A stretch of 64,000 bases of DNA from Brevundimonas sp. (GTDB taxonomy: Bacteria; Pseudomonadota; Alphaproteobacteria; Caulobacterales; Caulobacteraceae). How positions within the stretch are numbered: the first letter of the stretch is position 1; each line of letters begins with the position of its first letter. Positions 19,346 to 29,156 of the stretch are shown piece by piece. The position numbers and the translations under genes were made by a program. The notes below the pieces were generated by a model. That model made no database searches, was not told where the DNA came from, and saw only the letters and a program-made list of their open reading frames with translations. Location: the NCBI RefSeq assembly GCF_004210735.1, contig NZ_SDZL01000021.1, forward strand, positions 1-64,000. Direction: 5' to 3'.

Positions 19346-19762
19346 TCAGACCTCCTGGGACAACCTCACCGCTCCGGCCGCCAGCAGGGCCAACAGGGCC
19401 CCTGCGGTGATCCAGAACAATTGCATCCCGCCCATGGAGCCCAGGTCCACCTGGGTCAAGCCGATCCGGTCCGCCACGCCCTGGGCCGAGACCTGGGCCG
19501 CCGCGACCGAGGCGGTGAATCCCTGGCCCAACTGGGCGGACGAAGCGCCGGCGTCCGACGACAGGTTCAGGTTCAGATCGACAGCACCGCTGACCGCAAC
19601 CACACCTCCGACCAGCCCCGCCGCAGTGAGCGCCAGCGTCCGGATGCGCGAGGCCGAGGTCAGGCGCGTCTCGACGTCGGCGGCGAACAGGCCCGCGTCC
19701 TGCAAGACCGGCGTGCGCGCATACAGGCGCTCGATAAAGGGATCGAAATCATCAGCCGACAT
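19346..19762 (-). CDS. Small one/two-TM protein, putative anti-sigma partner
   Basis: Overlaps ECF sigma 3' end; soluble N-terminus then TM segments. Confidence 0.5.
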   Translation of the reverse strand: MSADDFDPFIERLYARTPVLQDAGLFAADVETRLTSASRIRTLALTAAGLVGGVVAVSGAVDLNLNLSSDAGASSAQLGQGFTASVAAAQVSAQGVADRIGLTQVDLGSMGGMQLFWITAGALLALLAAGAVRLSQEV

Positions 19763-20309
19763 TGGCCGACCTCCCGGAAAGAGCCGGCCCCGGCTGGAGC
19801 CGTGCGCGGAGTTTATCCAGACCACGTTTGACATGGCTTTTCACCGTTCCAAGCGGCAGATTCATGGCGGAGGCGATCTCCGGATGAGACATGCCCGCTC
19901 CGTGACACAGGGAGACGCAAAGCCGTTCGGCCGGCGTCAGGGTTTTCAACGCCTCGTCCAGATCAACCAGACCGGCGTGATCCTGGATCGGCGCCGCCTC
20001 TTCGCTTTCAAGTTCAGCGACATAGCGGGCGTCCTTTGCCCGACGTTTGATATACAGGCGCGCCGCGATCCGCTTGACCCAGGCCGCGAAGGTGCCTTCG
20101 CCCCTGAACTCGCTGCACCGCTGGAAGGCCTGAAGAAAGGCGTCCTGGGCGATATCGTCGGCCAGCGACGGCTCGGCCCCCATCCGGCGCAGCAGGGCGC
20201 GCACGGCCGAACCGTGACGGCGCACCAGTTCCCCGAACTCGCGCCGTCCACCCGCCGCCGCCTGGGCGGCGAGTTCGACGTCGTGGAGGTCCATAAGGCC
20301 TCTGCTCAT
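19752..20309 (-). CDS. ECF RNA polymerase sigma factor (module 1)
   Basis: DDIAQDAFLQAFQRC region 2, LGTVKSHVKRGLDKLR region 4 HTH. Confidence 0.9.
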   Translation of the reverse strand: MSRGLMDLHDVELAAQAAAGGRREFGELVRRHGSAVRALLRRMGAEPSLADDIAQDAFLQAFQRCSEFRGEGTFAAWVKRIAARLYIKRRAKDARYVAELESEEAAPIQDHAGLVDLDEALKTLTPAERLCVSLCHGAGMSHPEIASAMNLPLGTVKSHVKRGLDKLRARLQPGPALSGRSANVG

Positions 20310-20336
20310 GGCGGTGTCCCCTGCCCCGGCCCGACC

Positions 20337-20729
20337 TCAGTCCCTGTTCTTGTTGATGGCGCCCAGCACCAGGAAGGCCAGACCGATAGTCAGCGGGATG
20401 GCGGCGATGCCGACCAGACCGTCGAAGTCGTTGTCCCAGCCGCCGTTGAAGTCGTTGATCAGGCCGAACGCCGCCAGACCGATACCGATCGCCAGCCAGA
20501 TCACGCCCCGGCGGATGTCGCGGCTGCGCGAGGGCAGTTTCTGGATCACGTCCTGGCTCAACGCATCGACCAGTTCGGGCGGCAGGGGCTGTCCCTTGTC
20601 CAGGGCGGCGCGGACGGTGACCTGCATCTCCTGACGCTCGCGGCTTTTCAGCCAGGTCGGGCCGACGATGATGGCGGTGATGGTGCCGAAGACCGCGAAG
20701 ATCGCGAAGATCGGGATGAAGTCTTCCAT
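20337..20729 (-). CDS. DUF6249-like membrane protein
   Basis: N-terminal TM, RQEMQVTVRAALDKGQPLPPELVDAL, two C-terminal TMs. Confidence 0.65.
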   Translation of the reverse strand: MEDFIPIFAIFAVFGTITAIIVGPTWLKSRERQEMQVTVRAALDKGQPLPPELVDALSQDVIQKLPSRSRDIRRGVIWLAIGIGLAAFGLINDFNGGWDNDFDGLVGIAAIPLTIGLAFLVLGAINKNRD

Positions 20730-20920
20730 GATGATACCCTGTGATGCTGTGGGGCGGAGCCTGATGCGCCCGCCTTCTGATAACAAGAGGCGACGCAGCG
20801 TCCGTATGGATGCGAATGCGCATGTGAAATGTTCGTAAGGATCGCCCCGCGCAGGCAGTCCAGTTTCGCCCAATGCGCTGAAACCGGTTACAAGACAGCA
20901 ACAGAGATGGAGGATTCGCC

Positions 20921-21757
20921 ATGTCCACCCGCCGCACCGTGCTGGCCGGTCTGGCCGCCCTGCCGCTGACCGCCCTGACCCTGAACGCCTGTGTCACGCC
21001 GCAGAAAGCTCCCCCCGCGCCGGATCTGAAACTGGTGACGTTCAACATCTGGCACAATCAGGGCGACTGGGCCGCCCGCCTGCCGCTGCTGGTCTCGGCG
21101 CTGCGGGATGCGGACGCCGACGTGATCGCCCTGCAGGAAGTGCTGGAGGACGCGGCGGTCGGCCTGCCCAATCAGGCGCAGACACTGGCGGACGCGCTGG
21201 GCGGCTACAGCGTGCATTTCGTCTCGACCGACGCCGAGGGGGCGCCGCGCCGCTATGGCAACGCGATCCTGAGCCGTCTGCCCGTGGCGCAGGCGGACTG
21301 GCGCAAGCTGGCGCCGCTGGACGACTATCGCACGGCCCAGCGCCTGCGCCTGCGCCACGGCGGGCGGCTGATCGACATCGTGAACACCCATCTGCACTGG
21401 ACGGTCGAGGGTGGGGCCATCCGCGCCGAACAGGTGGCGGACCTGCTGGCCTGGCTGCCCCGGGACGGAACGCCGCTGGCGATCCTGGGCGACCTGAACG
21501 CGCCGCTGCCCAATCCGGAGTTGTCAGGCCTGCGCGCACCGCGCTTCGTCGAGGCGTTCGCCGCCCTGCACCCCAACCAGATCGACCGCACGACCCTGAA
21601 CCCCGCCAAGGGGCACAAGGGGGCGCATATCGACCAGATCATTATGGAGGCGGCGCATTTCACGCCGGTTCAGGCGGCCATCATCGGCGACCGGCCCACG
21701 AACGGCGAATATCCGTCCGATCACTTCGGGGTAGAAGCGGCCGTCAGGCTGCGCTGA
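20921..21757 (+). CDS. Endonuclease/exonuclease/phosphatase family protein
   Basis: LVTFNIWHNQG, IALQEVLED, ILGDLNAP, YPSDHFGVEA; TAT/lipoprotein-like N-terminus MSTRRTVLAGLAALPLTALTLNAC. Confidence 0.9.
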   Translation: MSTRRTVLAGLAALPLTALTLNACVTPQKAPPAPDLKLVTFNIWHNQGDWAARLPLLVSALRDADADVIALQEVLEDAAVGLPNQAQTLADALGGYSVHFVSTDAEGAPRRYGNAILSRLPVAQADWRKLAPLDDYRTAQRLRLRHGGRLIDIVNTHLHWTVEGGAIRAEQVADLLAWLPRDGTPLAILGDLNAPLPNPELSGLRAPRFVEAFAALHPNQIDRTTLNPAKGHKGAHIDQIIMEAAHFTPVQAAIIGDRPTNGEYPSDHFGVEAAVRLR

Positions 21758-22031
21758 CGCGCCGCGCGGTCCACAGGGCGGTCGCCGCCACCAGCGCGCA
21801 AAGCGCCAGCGCCGTCGCCGAGGGGGCCAGCGCGGGCCCCAGCGTCGTCAGGACGGGTTGCAGCCCCCACAGGGCCGCCGTCCCGGCGATGACCACCGGC
21901 GCGGTCGTGACGACCTGCGACACGGCGCGGCGACGGGCGATCCGTTCGGCCACGGCGGCGCGGAACGCCAGATCCCGCACGGGCGGCGTCTGGACCGAAA
22001 ACAGGGCGTGCAGTTTTTCCTCAGGCGTCAT
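21744..22031 (-). CDS. Small TM protein, putative anti-sigma partner (module 2)
   Basis: Overlaps 3' end of ECF sigma; soluble N-terminus then TM segments. Confidence 0.5.
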   Translation of the reverse strand: MTPEEKLHALFSVQTPPVRDLAFRAAVAERIARRRAVSQVVTTAPVVIAGTAALWGLQPVLTTLGPALAPSATALALCALVAATALWTARRVSAA

Positions 22032-22563
22032 CGGACCCTCCGAGCGCCACAAGCAACCGCACCCGTCCACGCGCAACATGGGACTTCACCGTGCCCAACG
22101 GCAAGCCCAGCGCCATCGACGCCTCGCCGTGCGACCAGCCGTCGGCCAGGCACAGGGCGACACAGGCCCGCACGTCGGGCGTCAGTTCCGCCATGGCGGC
22201 GGCCAGCGCCAGCCGGTCCTCGTTCGACACCCCGGCGGGCGTTTCGACGCTGTCCAGCCATTGCCTGTCGCGCGCCGCGCCCCGACGGGCCCCGCGCATC
22301 CGGTCCTGCGCCTTGCGCCAGGCGATGCCCAGCAGCCATGACCGGACCGCGCCCGGTTCCTTCAACCGGTCCAGGGTGCGCCAGGCCGTGACAAACGCGT
22401 CCTGCGCCAGATCGTCCGCCTCGGCCCAGCCGCCGCCCAGGGTGCGGCGCAGGAAACCCCGCACCACCGCCTGATGCCGCTCGACCAGCGTCGAGAAGGC
22501 GGCGTCCGAACCGGCCAGCGCGCGGCTGACCAGTTCGGCGTCTGTCGGCAATCCCCCCACCAA
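22021..22563 (-). CDS. ECF RNA polymerase sigma factor (module 2)
   Basis: ADDLAQDAFVTAWRTL region 2, LGLPLGTVKSHVARGRVRLL region 4. Confidence 0.9.
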   Translation of the reverse strand: MVGGLPTDAELVSRALAGSDAAFSTLVERHQAVVRGFLRRTLGGGWAEADDLAQDAFVTAWRTLDRLKEPGAVRSWLLGIAWRKAQDRMRGARRGAARDRQWLDSVETPAGVSNEDRLALAAAMAELTPDVRACVALCLADGWSHGEASMALGLPLGTVKSHVARGRVRLLVALGGSDDA

Positions 22564-22581
22564 CCTGTTCCTGTCCGACCA

Positions 22582-23001
22582 TCAGCCCCCGGTCCGGGCC
22601 CGACCGCGCTTGCGCAGGGCCGACACCAGGCTGGCCAGCGACAATGCGGCCAGCACGACCGTGACGATCAGGAAGGCGTCGCCGGCGCCATACATGTCCC
22701 GCGAGGCGGCATAGGCGAAACCGCCGGCCATGATCCCGAAGAAGACGACGCAGAACCAGTTGCCGTCGTTACTGTTCGAGTTGGAGGACCAGGCCTCGGT
22801 CTCGGAATCGATGGGCTTGTCCAGCACCTTCAACAGGGCCTCCGGCGGTTCCTGCCCGCGCTCGGCATAGGTCTGGATCAGCTTCAGCGTATCCTTCTGG
22901 CGGCGATAGTTCAGGAAGCTGGAAAAGCCCCCGAAGAAGAACCAGGCCATCGGGAACAGCAGCCACCAGTAGGATCGGAACAGGTCTTCCATCGTCTTCA
23001 A
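22582..23001 (-). CDS. Membrane protein resembling the DUF6249-like protein of module 1
   Basis: TM-LKLIQTYAERGQEPPEALLKVL-TM-TM architecture; upstream of ECF sigma. Confidence 0.5.
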   Translation of the reverse strand: MKTMEDLFRSYWWLLFPMAWFFFGGFSSFLNYRRQKDTLKLIQTYAERGQEPPEALLKVLDKPIDSETEAWSSNSNSNDGNWFCVVFFGIMAGGFAYAASRDMYGAGDAFLIVTVVLAALSLASLVSALRKRGRARTGG

Positions 23002-23086
23002 CCCCGTCTTGCGCCGCGATCATCGCGCGCTTTCGTCAGGTAGTCGCCGCCGGGCGCGCCGCTGGATGCGGGCGTCGTGGAATTTT

Positions 23087-23434
23087 TCAGCCGATGGCCG
23101 CCGCATACTGGTCCGGCTTGAACCCCACCAGCGTCCGCCCGCCCAGGTCCAGCACCGGCCGTTTGATCATCGACGGCTGGGCCAGCATCAGGGCGATGGC
23201 CTTGTCGCGGTTGATGTCCTGGCGGTCGGCGTCGGGCAGTTTGCGGAAAGTCGTGCCGGCGCGGTTCAGCACCACCTCCCAGCCGTGTTCGTCCACCCAG
23301 CGCTCGACATCCGCGCGGTGGGCGCCGGCGATCTTGTAGTCATGGAAGGCGTAGTCGACGCCGTGCTGGTCCAGCCAGGTGCGGGCCTTCTTCATCGTGT
23401 CACAGGCCTTGATGCCGTACAGGGTCAGGCCCAT
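23087..23434 (-). CDS. ArsC/Spx-family (YffB-like) reductase family protein
   Basis: MGLTLYGIKACDTMKKARTWLDQHGVDYAFHDYK...MIKRPVLD. Confidence 0.88.
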   Translation of the reverse strand: MGLTLYGIKACDTMKKARTWLDQHGVDYAFHDYKIAGAHRADVERWVDEHGWEVVLNRAGTTFRKLPDADRQDINRDKAIALMLAQPSMIKRPVLDLGGRTLVGFKPDQYAAAIG

Positions 23435-23593
23435 GCGCGATCTCCCTTCGATTAGCGAAGGTCAGCCTTAGATCGACTCGATCCCGGTCGGAAGTCGCGG
23501 CTCAGCCCCCGGCGAAGCCGGGTCGACCACGACCGATGCGCAATGACCTTGAAAAGGATGAGGGCGAACGGGTGCGCGCATCCGATGCTTACA

Positions 23594-23890
23594 TCAGAAT
23601 GCGAGCGGGCCGGTTTGCCAAACGATGCTTACGGCCGCGACCACGGCGCCGGTCAGGCCGACACGCCGCTCCCATCCTTCTGGTTCCGAGAGATTTGTCC
23701 TCTGACGTCCCAGCCACAAAACGACGCCGATCGTGGCCATCAGGCAGAGCACGCTGAACACGGCGCCCGCCAGCCGCCATGGCCACGCATCAGGTGCGCC
23801 CCACACGTCCGCCGCGCTGGCGATCGCATACAGCCCCATGAAATGCAGGGCCCAGATCACCAGCCCGCCGGTCATCGTCACCCAACGCAT
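23594..23890 (-). CDS. Small membrane protein of the oxidase cluster
   Basis: 98-aa three-TM ORF starting 3 bp downstream of the subunit I gene stop. Confidence 0.55.
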   Translation of the reverse strand: MRWVTMTGGLVIWALHFMGLYAIASAADVWGAPDAWPWRLAGAVFSVLCLMATIGVVLWLGRQRTNLSEPEGWERRVGLTGAVVAAVSIVWQTGPLAF

Positions 23891-23892
23891 GG

Positions 23893-26436
23893 TCACAACG
23901 CTCCGGGGAACAATCGCGTCAGCAGAACGATCCCCGCGCCCTGCGCCGCGGTAAAGGCGACGAACAGCCCGACCAGATCCACGGTCGACGGGCGCTCGGG
24001 CGCGATCAGGCCGAACAGGCGTCTCAGCACGACATAGGCGCCCATCAGGCCGCTGATCGCCGCGAACGTCGCGCCCCACGCCCACAGCGCATAGACGGTG
24101 GCCCCCTGGCTGTTCGCGTCCGGCCGCAAGCCGGTCGCCCACCAGGCCTGCCCGTCCACCAGGCTGGCCGCCAGGACTGCGCCTGCCGCCAGCGCCAGAA
24201 GAGCCGTCGCGCCTGTCGCCGCGCGCGCGCCGCCGCGTCGCAAGATCCGCGGCGCGACCACCGCGCCCGCTCCGGCGACCGCCAGCAACCCCAGCACCAC
24301 CGCCAGTGACCCGATGTCGGGCGGCGCCTGCCACAGGTCCGGGCGTCGGCTCCACAGGAAGACATAGGAGAAGCCGGCCAGCAGGCACACCATGCCGCCG
24401 ACGATCAGCAAGATCACCATGGCCCACCAGCCATGACTGGTAGGGCCAGCGACATAGTTGGGCGCCCGAATCCCACCCCCGATGTCCGTCGTCTTTCGCT
24501 TGGTCGGGCGATCCAGGAACCAGCACCAGCGCAGGATGCAATAGATCGCCAGCAGGCCGCTTATGACCGCCACGGCATAGGCCTGGACCGTCAGGATAAG
24601 GAAGAAGCCGGCCGTGAATACGGCGCCGAAGACATGCCAGCCGGACGGGCGCGGAATACGCAGCAGATACTGCGGCTCGGCGTTCAGCGGGCTGGTGACG
24701 ATAGTCTGGCGCTCACCCGTCGGGGCGCCGGGCAGAAAGTAACGCCCCGCCTCGACATCGCGTGACAGGCCAGGCTGTTCCCACAGCGGATACAGGCTTT
24801 TGACCACCGGGATCGACCGCACCGAGTACGAGCCGCTGGGCAGCCACTCCAGGCCGGGACCATCGTGGATATTGCCCGCGTCGCGTGGCCCGAACGGGCG
24901 GAAATTGCAGATCATGTCGATGACCCACAACAGCACCGCCAGCCCGAACATGAAGGCGCCGATCGTGGAGATGAAGTTGGGCAGGTCCCAGCCGCGTCCC
25001 GGCAGATAGGTATAGACCCGCCGCGGCATTCCCATCAGTCCCGTCAGATGCATGGGCAGGAAGGCGATGTTGTGCCCGGCGAACATCAGCCAGAACACCC
25101 ATTTGCCCATTCGCTCGCTCAGTGGCCGGGCGCTGGACATCGGCAGCCAGTAATAGATGGCGGCGAATAGCGGAAACACCATCCCGCCGATCAGGACGTA
25201 GTGCAGATGGGCCACGATGAAATAGCTATCGTGCGCCTGCCAGTCGAACGGGACCATGGCCACCATGACGCCGGTCAGCCCGCCCATGACGAAGATGATC
25301 AGCCCCCCGACCGCGAACAGGCCGGGCGTCGAGAACCGCATCTTGCCCGCCGCGATGGTCGCGATCCAGGCGAAGACCTGAACCCCGGCGGGCACGCTGA
25401 CCGCCATCGAGGCGGCGCTGAAGTAGTTGATGCTGATCTGCGGCATGCCGGTCGTGAACATGTGGTGCGCCCACACGCCGAAACTGATGAAGCCGGTCGC
25501 CAGCATGGCCATGACCACCAGCGAATGACCGACCAGTTTCGTGCGCGCCATGGCCGGGATGATGGTCGACATGGCCCCCGCCGCCGGCAGGAAGATGATG
25601 TAGACCTCGGGGTGGCCAAAGAACCAGAACAGGTGCTGCCACAGGACCGGGTCCCCGCCCTTCAGCGGATCGAAGAAGGGCCAGCCCAACGCCCGTTCCA
25701 GCTCCAGCAGCAGCGTCGCCAGGATGATGGACGGGAAGGCGATGATGATCATGCAGGCGAAGATCAGCATGGCCCATGCGAAGACCGGCAGCTTGTCCAG
25801 CGTCATGCCGGGGGCCCGGGTTTTCAGCACGCCGACGATGATCTCGATCGCGCCGGCGATGGCCGAAATCTCGATGAAGCCGATGCCCAGAAGCCAGAAG
25901 TCCGCGTTGATCCCCGGCGAATAGGTCATGCTGGTCAGCGGCGGATACATGAACCAGCCGCCGTTCGGCGCCAGGCCGAAAAACAGTGAGCAGAAGAAGG
26001 CCAGACCGCCCACCAGATAGGCCCAGAAGGCATAGGCCCCCAGCCGGGGAAACGGCAGGTCGCGCGCGCCCAGCATCTGCGGCAGCAGCAGCACGCCCAA
26101 CGCCTCGACCGCCGGCACGGCGAACAGGAACATCATCACCGTGCCGTGCATGGTGAAGATCTGGTTGTAGGTCTCTTGCGGCAGGAAGCCGGTCATCGGC
26201 AGCGCCAGTTGCGTGCGCATCAACAGCGCCAGCACTCCGGCCAGCACGAAGAACAGCATGGCTGCGCCGACGTAATAGACGCCGATGATGTTGTTGTTGG
26301 TCGCCGTGATCCATTCCCACGGCGAACGCGGGCCGCACCAGGCGTCCTGAAGTTGCTCCAGCTCACCCTCGGGGCGCGGTTCCTGCGTCGGGAAGCGGTC
26401 GTATTTTGCGGTGTCGAAGCCCGTCTCCGAACTCAT
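23893..26436 (-). CDS. Cytochrome c oxidase subunit I (fused to subunit III-like C-terminus)
   Basis: WQHLFWFFGHPEVYI, HDSYFIVAHLHYVL heme-copper motifs; C-terminal ~230 aa extra TM region. Confidence 0.93.
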   Translation of the reverse strand: MSSETGFDTAKYDRFPTQEPRPEGELEQLQDAWCGPRSPWEWITATNNNIIGVYYVGAAMLFFVLAGVLALLMRTQLALPMTGFLPQETYNQIFTMHGTVMMFLFAVPAVEALGVLLLPQMLGARDLPFPRLGAYAFWAYLVGGLAFFCSLFFGLAPNGGWFMYPPLTSMTYSPGINADFWLLGIGFIEISAIAGAIEIIVGVLKTRAPGMTLDKLPVFAWAMLIFACMIIIAFPSIILATLLLELERALGWPFFDPLKGGDPVLWQHLFWFFGHPEVYIIFLPAAGAMSTIIPAMARTKLVGHSLVVMAMLATGFISFGVWAHHMFTTGMPQISINYFSAASMAVSVPAGVQVFAWIATIAAGKMRFSTPGLFAVGGLIIFVMGGLTGVMVAMVPFDWQAHDSYFIVAHLHYVLIGGMVFPLFAAIYYWLPMSSARPLSERMGKWVFWLMFAGHNIAFLPMHLTGLMGMPRRVYTYLPGRGWDLPNFISTIGAFMFGLAVLLWVIDMICNFRPFGPRDAGNIHDGPGLEWLPSGSYSVRSIPVVKSLYPLWEQPGLSRDVEAGRYFLPGAPTGERQTIVTSPLNAEPQYLLRIPRPSGWHVFGAVFTAGFFLILTVQAYAVAVISGLLAIYCILRWCWFLDRPTKRKTTDIGGGIRAPNYVAGPTSHGWWAMVILLIVGGMVCLLAGFSYVFLWSRRPDLWQAPPDIGSLAVVLGLLAVAGAGAVVAPRILRRGGARAATGATALLALAAGAVLAASLVDGQAWWATGLRPDANSQGATVYALWAWGATFAAISGLMGAYVVLRRLFGLIAPERPSTVDLVGLFVAFTAAQGAGIVLLTRLFPGAL

Positions 26437-27386
26437 TTCAGGCTGTCCAGATAGGCGGCGACGTCGCGCAGTTCCTGGCCCGTCAGGACGGGATAAGACG
26501 GCATGCGGTTGCCGGGCTTGATGCCCTGGCTGTCAGCGATCCAGCCCGCCATCGTGCCCTGGTTGTTCGGCAGGATGCCGGCCCCCAGGGTCTGTCGTGA
26601 TCCGACATGCGTCAGGTCCGGCCCCGCCAGCCCGTTGGCCTGCGTTCCCCGGACGGTGTGGCAGGCGCCGCAGCCCGAGGCGGTGAAGACCCCCGCCCCG
26701 GCCGGAACAGTCGTCGCGACGGCGGGTCCCGCCTGTTTCGCGCGCCAGGCGGCGAAGGCTTCCGGCCGGTGCGCCACGACGACCAGCCCCATCAGGGCGT
26801 GCGGCCCACCGCAATATTCGGCGCACTGACCCGCATAGACGCCCGGCCGGTCGGCCTGGATGCGCATGAAGTTGCGGCGGCCGGGGATCATGTCCGTCTT
26901 GCCGCCCAGACGCGGAATCCAGACACTGTGGATGACGTCGGCGCTTTCCAGCTCCAGCACCACAGGGCGTCCGATTGGGATGTGCACCTCATTGGCGTCC
27001 TGGAGCGCCTCGGCGCCGCGCGGATCCAGATAGGCGACGCGCCACCACCACATCTCGCCGGTCACGCGCACCCGCATCTCGCCGGCCCTTGGCGCGTCCG
27101 AGACCCGTGCAGTGACCGACAGGCCATAGATCAGCAGGCCCGTCAGCACGACGACCGGAAACGCCAATCCGCCGATCCAGACCAGCCGCTCGCCCGCCAC
27201 CCGCCGCTTCCACTTACGGGGACCGAACAGCGCGACGCCCAGGGTGATCAGCACCACGGTCAGCACCACGGCGCCCATGACGAACAGCACCCAGGCGACC
27301 ACCGTCACCGGCCCGGCGAAAGGCCCTGCGGGGTCCAGCACCGGAGGCGGCCAGCCGTTCAGCACATTCAGCGTCTCAGTCGTCAT
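26433..27386 (-). CDS. Cytochrome c oxidase subunit II with fused cytochrome c domain
   Basis: CuA motif CAEYCGGPHALM and heme c motif CGACH; overlaps subunit I start. Confidence 0.92.
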   Translation of the reverse strand: MTTETLNVLNGWPPPVLDPAGPFAGPVTVVAWVLFVMGAVVLTVVLITLGVALFGPRKWKRRVAGERLVWIGGLAFPVVVLTGLLIYGLSVTARVSDAPRAGEMRVRVTGEMWWWRVAYLDPRGAEALQDANEVHIPIGRPVVLELESADVIHSVWIPRLGGKTDMIPGRRNFMRIQADRPGVYAGQCAEYCGGPHALMGLVVVAHRPEAFAAWRAKQAGPAVATTVPAGAGVFTASGCGACHTVRGTQANGLAGPDLTHVGSRQTLGAGILPNNQGTMAGWIADSQGIKPGNRMPSYPVLTGQELRDVAAYLDSLK

Positions 27387-27732
27387 CAAGCGTATACAGA
27401 TAGGCCGCGACGTCGCGGGCTTCGGTTTCGGTCAGGGGCATCGGCGGCATGGCCGTATCGGGCAGCAACGACGGCGCGTCCCGGACAAAGGCGATCATCG
27501 TGTCCGGCTGGTTCGGCAATCGCCCCGCGATAAGCGGCCGCGCACCGACCCCCGCCAACGATCCGCCTGTCCGCCCCTGCGGCCAGCGGATCCCGGGCAC
27601 GGCGTGACAGGCGGCGCAACCGACGCGCTCGATAACCTTCAGTCCCTCGGCCGGATCGCCCCGGGCGATCTGACGGGGCAGATCCGCCTTGTCGACGCAT
27701 CCCGTCGCGACGAGAGCCAGCGCCATCGTCAT
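27376..27732 (-). CDS. Small c-type cytochrome (lipoprotein-like)
   Basis: LVATGC lipobox-like, heme motif CAACH; alternative start at 27768. Confidence 0.8.
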   Translation of the reverse strand: MTMALALVATGCVDKADLPRQIARGDPAEGLKVIERVGCAACHAVPGIRWPQGRTGGSLAGVGARPLIAGRLPNQPDTMIAFVRDAPSLLPDTAMPPMPLTETEARDVAAYLYTLDDD

Positions 27733-27865
27733 GCCTCGAACAATACTGGCCCTGCCGCCTTGCCACATGCGCCCCTCGAAAGCTTCACGGGGTGCAATCC
27801 GCCCCGGCTCCTGCGGTTCCCGAGCAAATGCCGGAACCTGAGCCGTCAGCCCGTGTTCGTTCCGG

Positions 27866-28609
27866 GTGCGCGCCCTGCCCCTCCTTGCCGTATTCCTGCC
27901 GCTGGCTGCGTGCGACGCCGCACCGGGCCGAACGGATCGTGCGTTCACAGCGTCAGGCCAGATCATCGCCATGGGCGGTGGCGCGGGCGGTGCGGCCAAC
28001 GCCTGCTTTACCTGTCACGGTTTGCAGGGCCAGGGCGACGGCGTCGGAACGCCGCGCCTGGCGGGGCTGGACCAGGGCTATCTGCAAAAACAGATGGAGG
28101 ATTACGCCGCCGGCCTACGCCCCGACGACATCATGACGCAGGTGTCGAAAAATCTGGATCACGACGGACGCCGCGCGGTCGCGGCTTACTACGCCGCCAT
28201 GCCAGCCCCCGACGGCGATGCGGCCCTAACTGGCCCGCCTCCCGCCCTGTGGCTGGTCGGCGACCAGGCGCGCGGCATAGTCGCCTGCGGCAGTTGTCAT
28301 GGCGCCCAGGGCCAGGGCGGGGGCGGCGGCAATCCCGCCGTCTCGGGCCAGCCGGCTCCCTATACGCTGGAACAGATCGATCGCTGGAAATCGGGCAAGC
28401 GTCGCAACGATCCGCGCGGCGTCATGGCGGCGGCCGTGCAGCATCTGACGGACGCAGAAGCCCGCGCCATAGCCGGCTGGCTGTCCGCGCAACCCGCTGC
28501 TCCAGCGCCCGATAGCGCCGCTGCCAGCGTGTCCGCCTCGGTCGCAGCTGCGGCACGACCGGCAGCATCGCGTGAAACACGTCGTCCCGATCGATCAGAT
28601 GGTGCTTGA
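27866..28609 (+). CDS. Cytochrome c4-like diheme protein
   Basis: Two CXXCH motifs (CFTCH, CGSCH) in c4-like context. Confidence 0.85.
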   Translation: MRALPLLAVFLPLAACDAAPGRTDRAFTASGQIIAMGGGAGGAANACFTCHGLQGQGDGVGTPRLAGLDQGYLQKQMEDYAAGLRPDDIMTQVSKNLDHDGRRAVAAYYAAMPAPDGDAALTGPPPALWLVGDQARGIVACGSCHGAQGQGGGGGNPAVSGQPAPYTLEQIDRWKSGKRRNDPRGVMAAAVQHLTDAEARAIAGWLSAQPAAPAPDSAAASVSASVAAAARPAASRETRRPDRSDGA

Positions 28610-29156
28610 GCGCCGCCCCCGCGTGGACAGGGATCATCAGGATCAGGGCCGCGACCATGCCCCAATGCATCCATTCCGCCGCCGCCTCGATCATCCATAG
28701 CTGGGTGTTCGACAGGCCTTGCATCGGCAGCAGCGGCCACGGAATGAACCCGGCCGCCAACAGCGTCGTGTCCCGCGCCGTCGCCGAAATCATGGCCCAC
28801 CCCGTCAGCGGCAGGCCGAACAGGCAGGTGTAGAAGACATAGTGGGTGATGTGGGCTGCGGTGCTTTCCCACCCCGGCTTGTCGGCGTCATTGATCAGAT
28901 TGGGAGCCATCAGCCGCCACGACAACCGCCCGATCACCAGCAGCAGCATCAGCACCCCGACCGCGAAATGCACGTCATAGGCGGCGACCTTGGCGCCCCC
29001 GACGGGCAACCGGCCCATCCACCAGCCCCAACCCAGCTGGAACAGGACCAGCCCCGCCATGGCCCAGTGAAACCAGATGGCGACCGGCGAATATCGCCCC
29101 TCGTCATGGTGCCCCGCCGCCCATTCCAGCGCTTGTGCGATCAGTTTATCGATCAT
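28422..29156 (-). CDS. Cytochrome b561-type membrane protein
   Basis: YSPVAIWFHWAMAGLVLFQLGWG...AGAALKHHLIDRDDVFHAMLP. Confidence 0.85.
   Translation of the reverse strand: MIDKLIAQALEWAAGHHDEGRYSPVAIWFHWAMAGLVLFQLGWGWWMGRLPVGGAKVAAYDVHFAVGVLMLLLVIGRLSWRLMAPNLINDADKPGWESTAAHITHYVFYTCLFGLPLTGWAMISATARDTTLLAAGFIPWPLLPMQGLSNTQLWMIEAAAEWMHWGMVAALILMIPVHAGAALKHHLIDRDDVFHAMLPVVPQLRPRRTRWQRRYRALEQRVARTASRLWRGLLRPSDAARPPP

Noticed and set aside
23461-23593. Small hairpin cccggcgaagccggg as a terminator after the ArsC-like gene
   Set aside because: Short stem without T-run on either strand; not convincing
25201-26338. Antisense and alternate-frame ORFs within cytochrome oxidase subunit I
   Set aside because: Out-of-frame readings of a clear heme-copper oxidase gene
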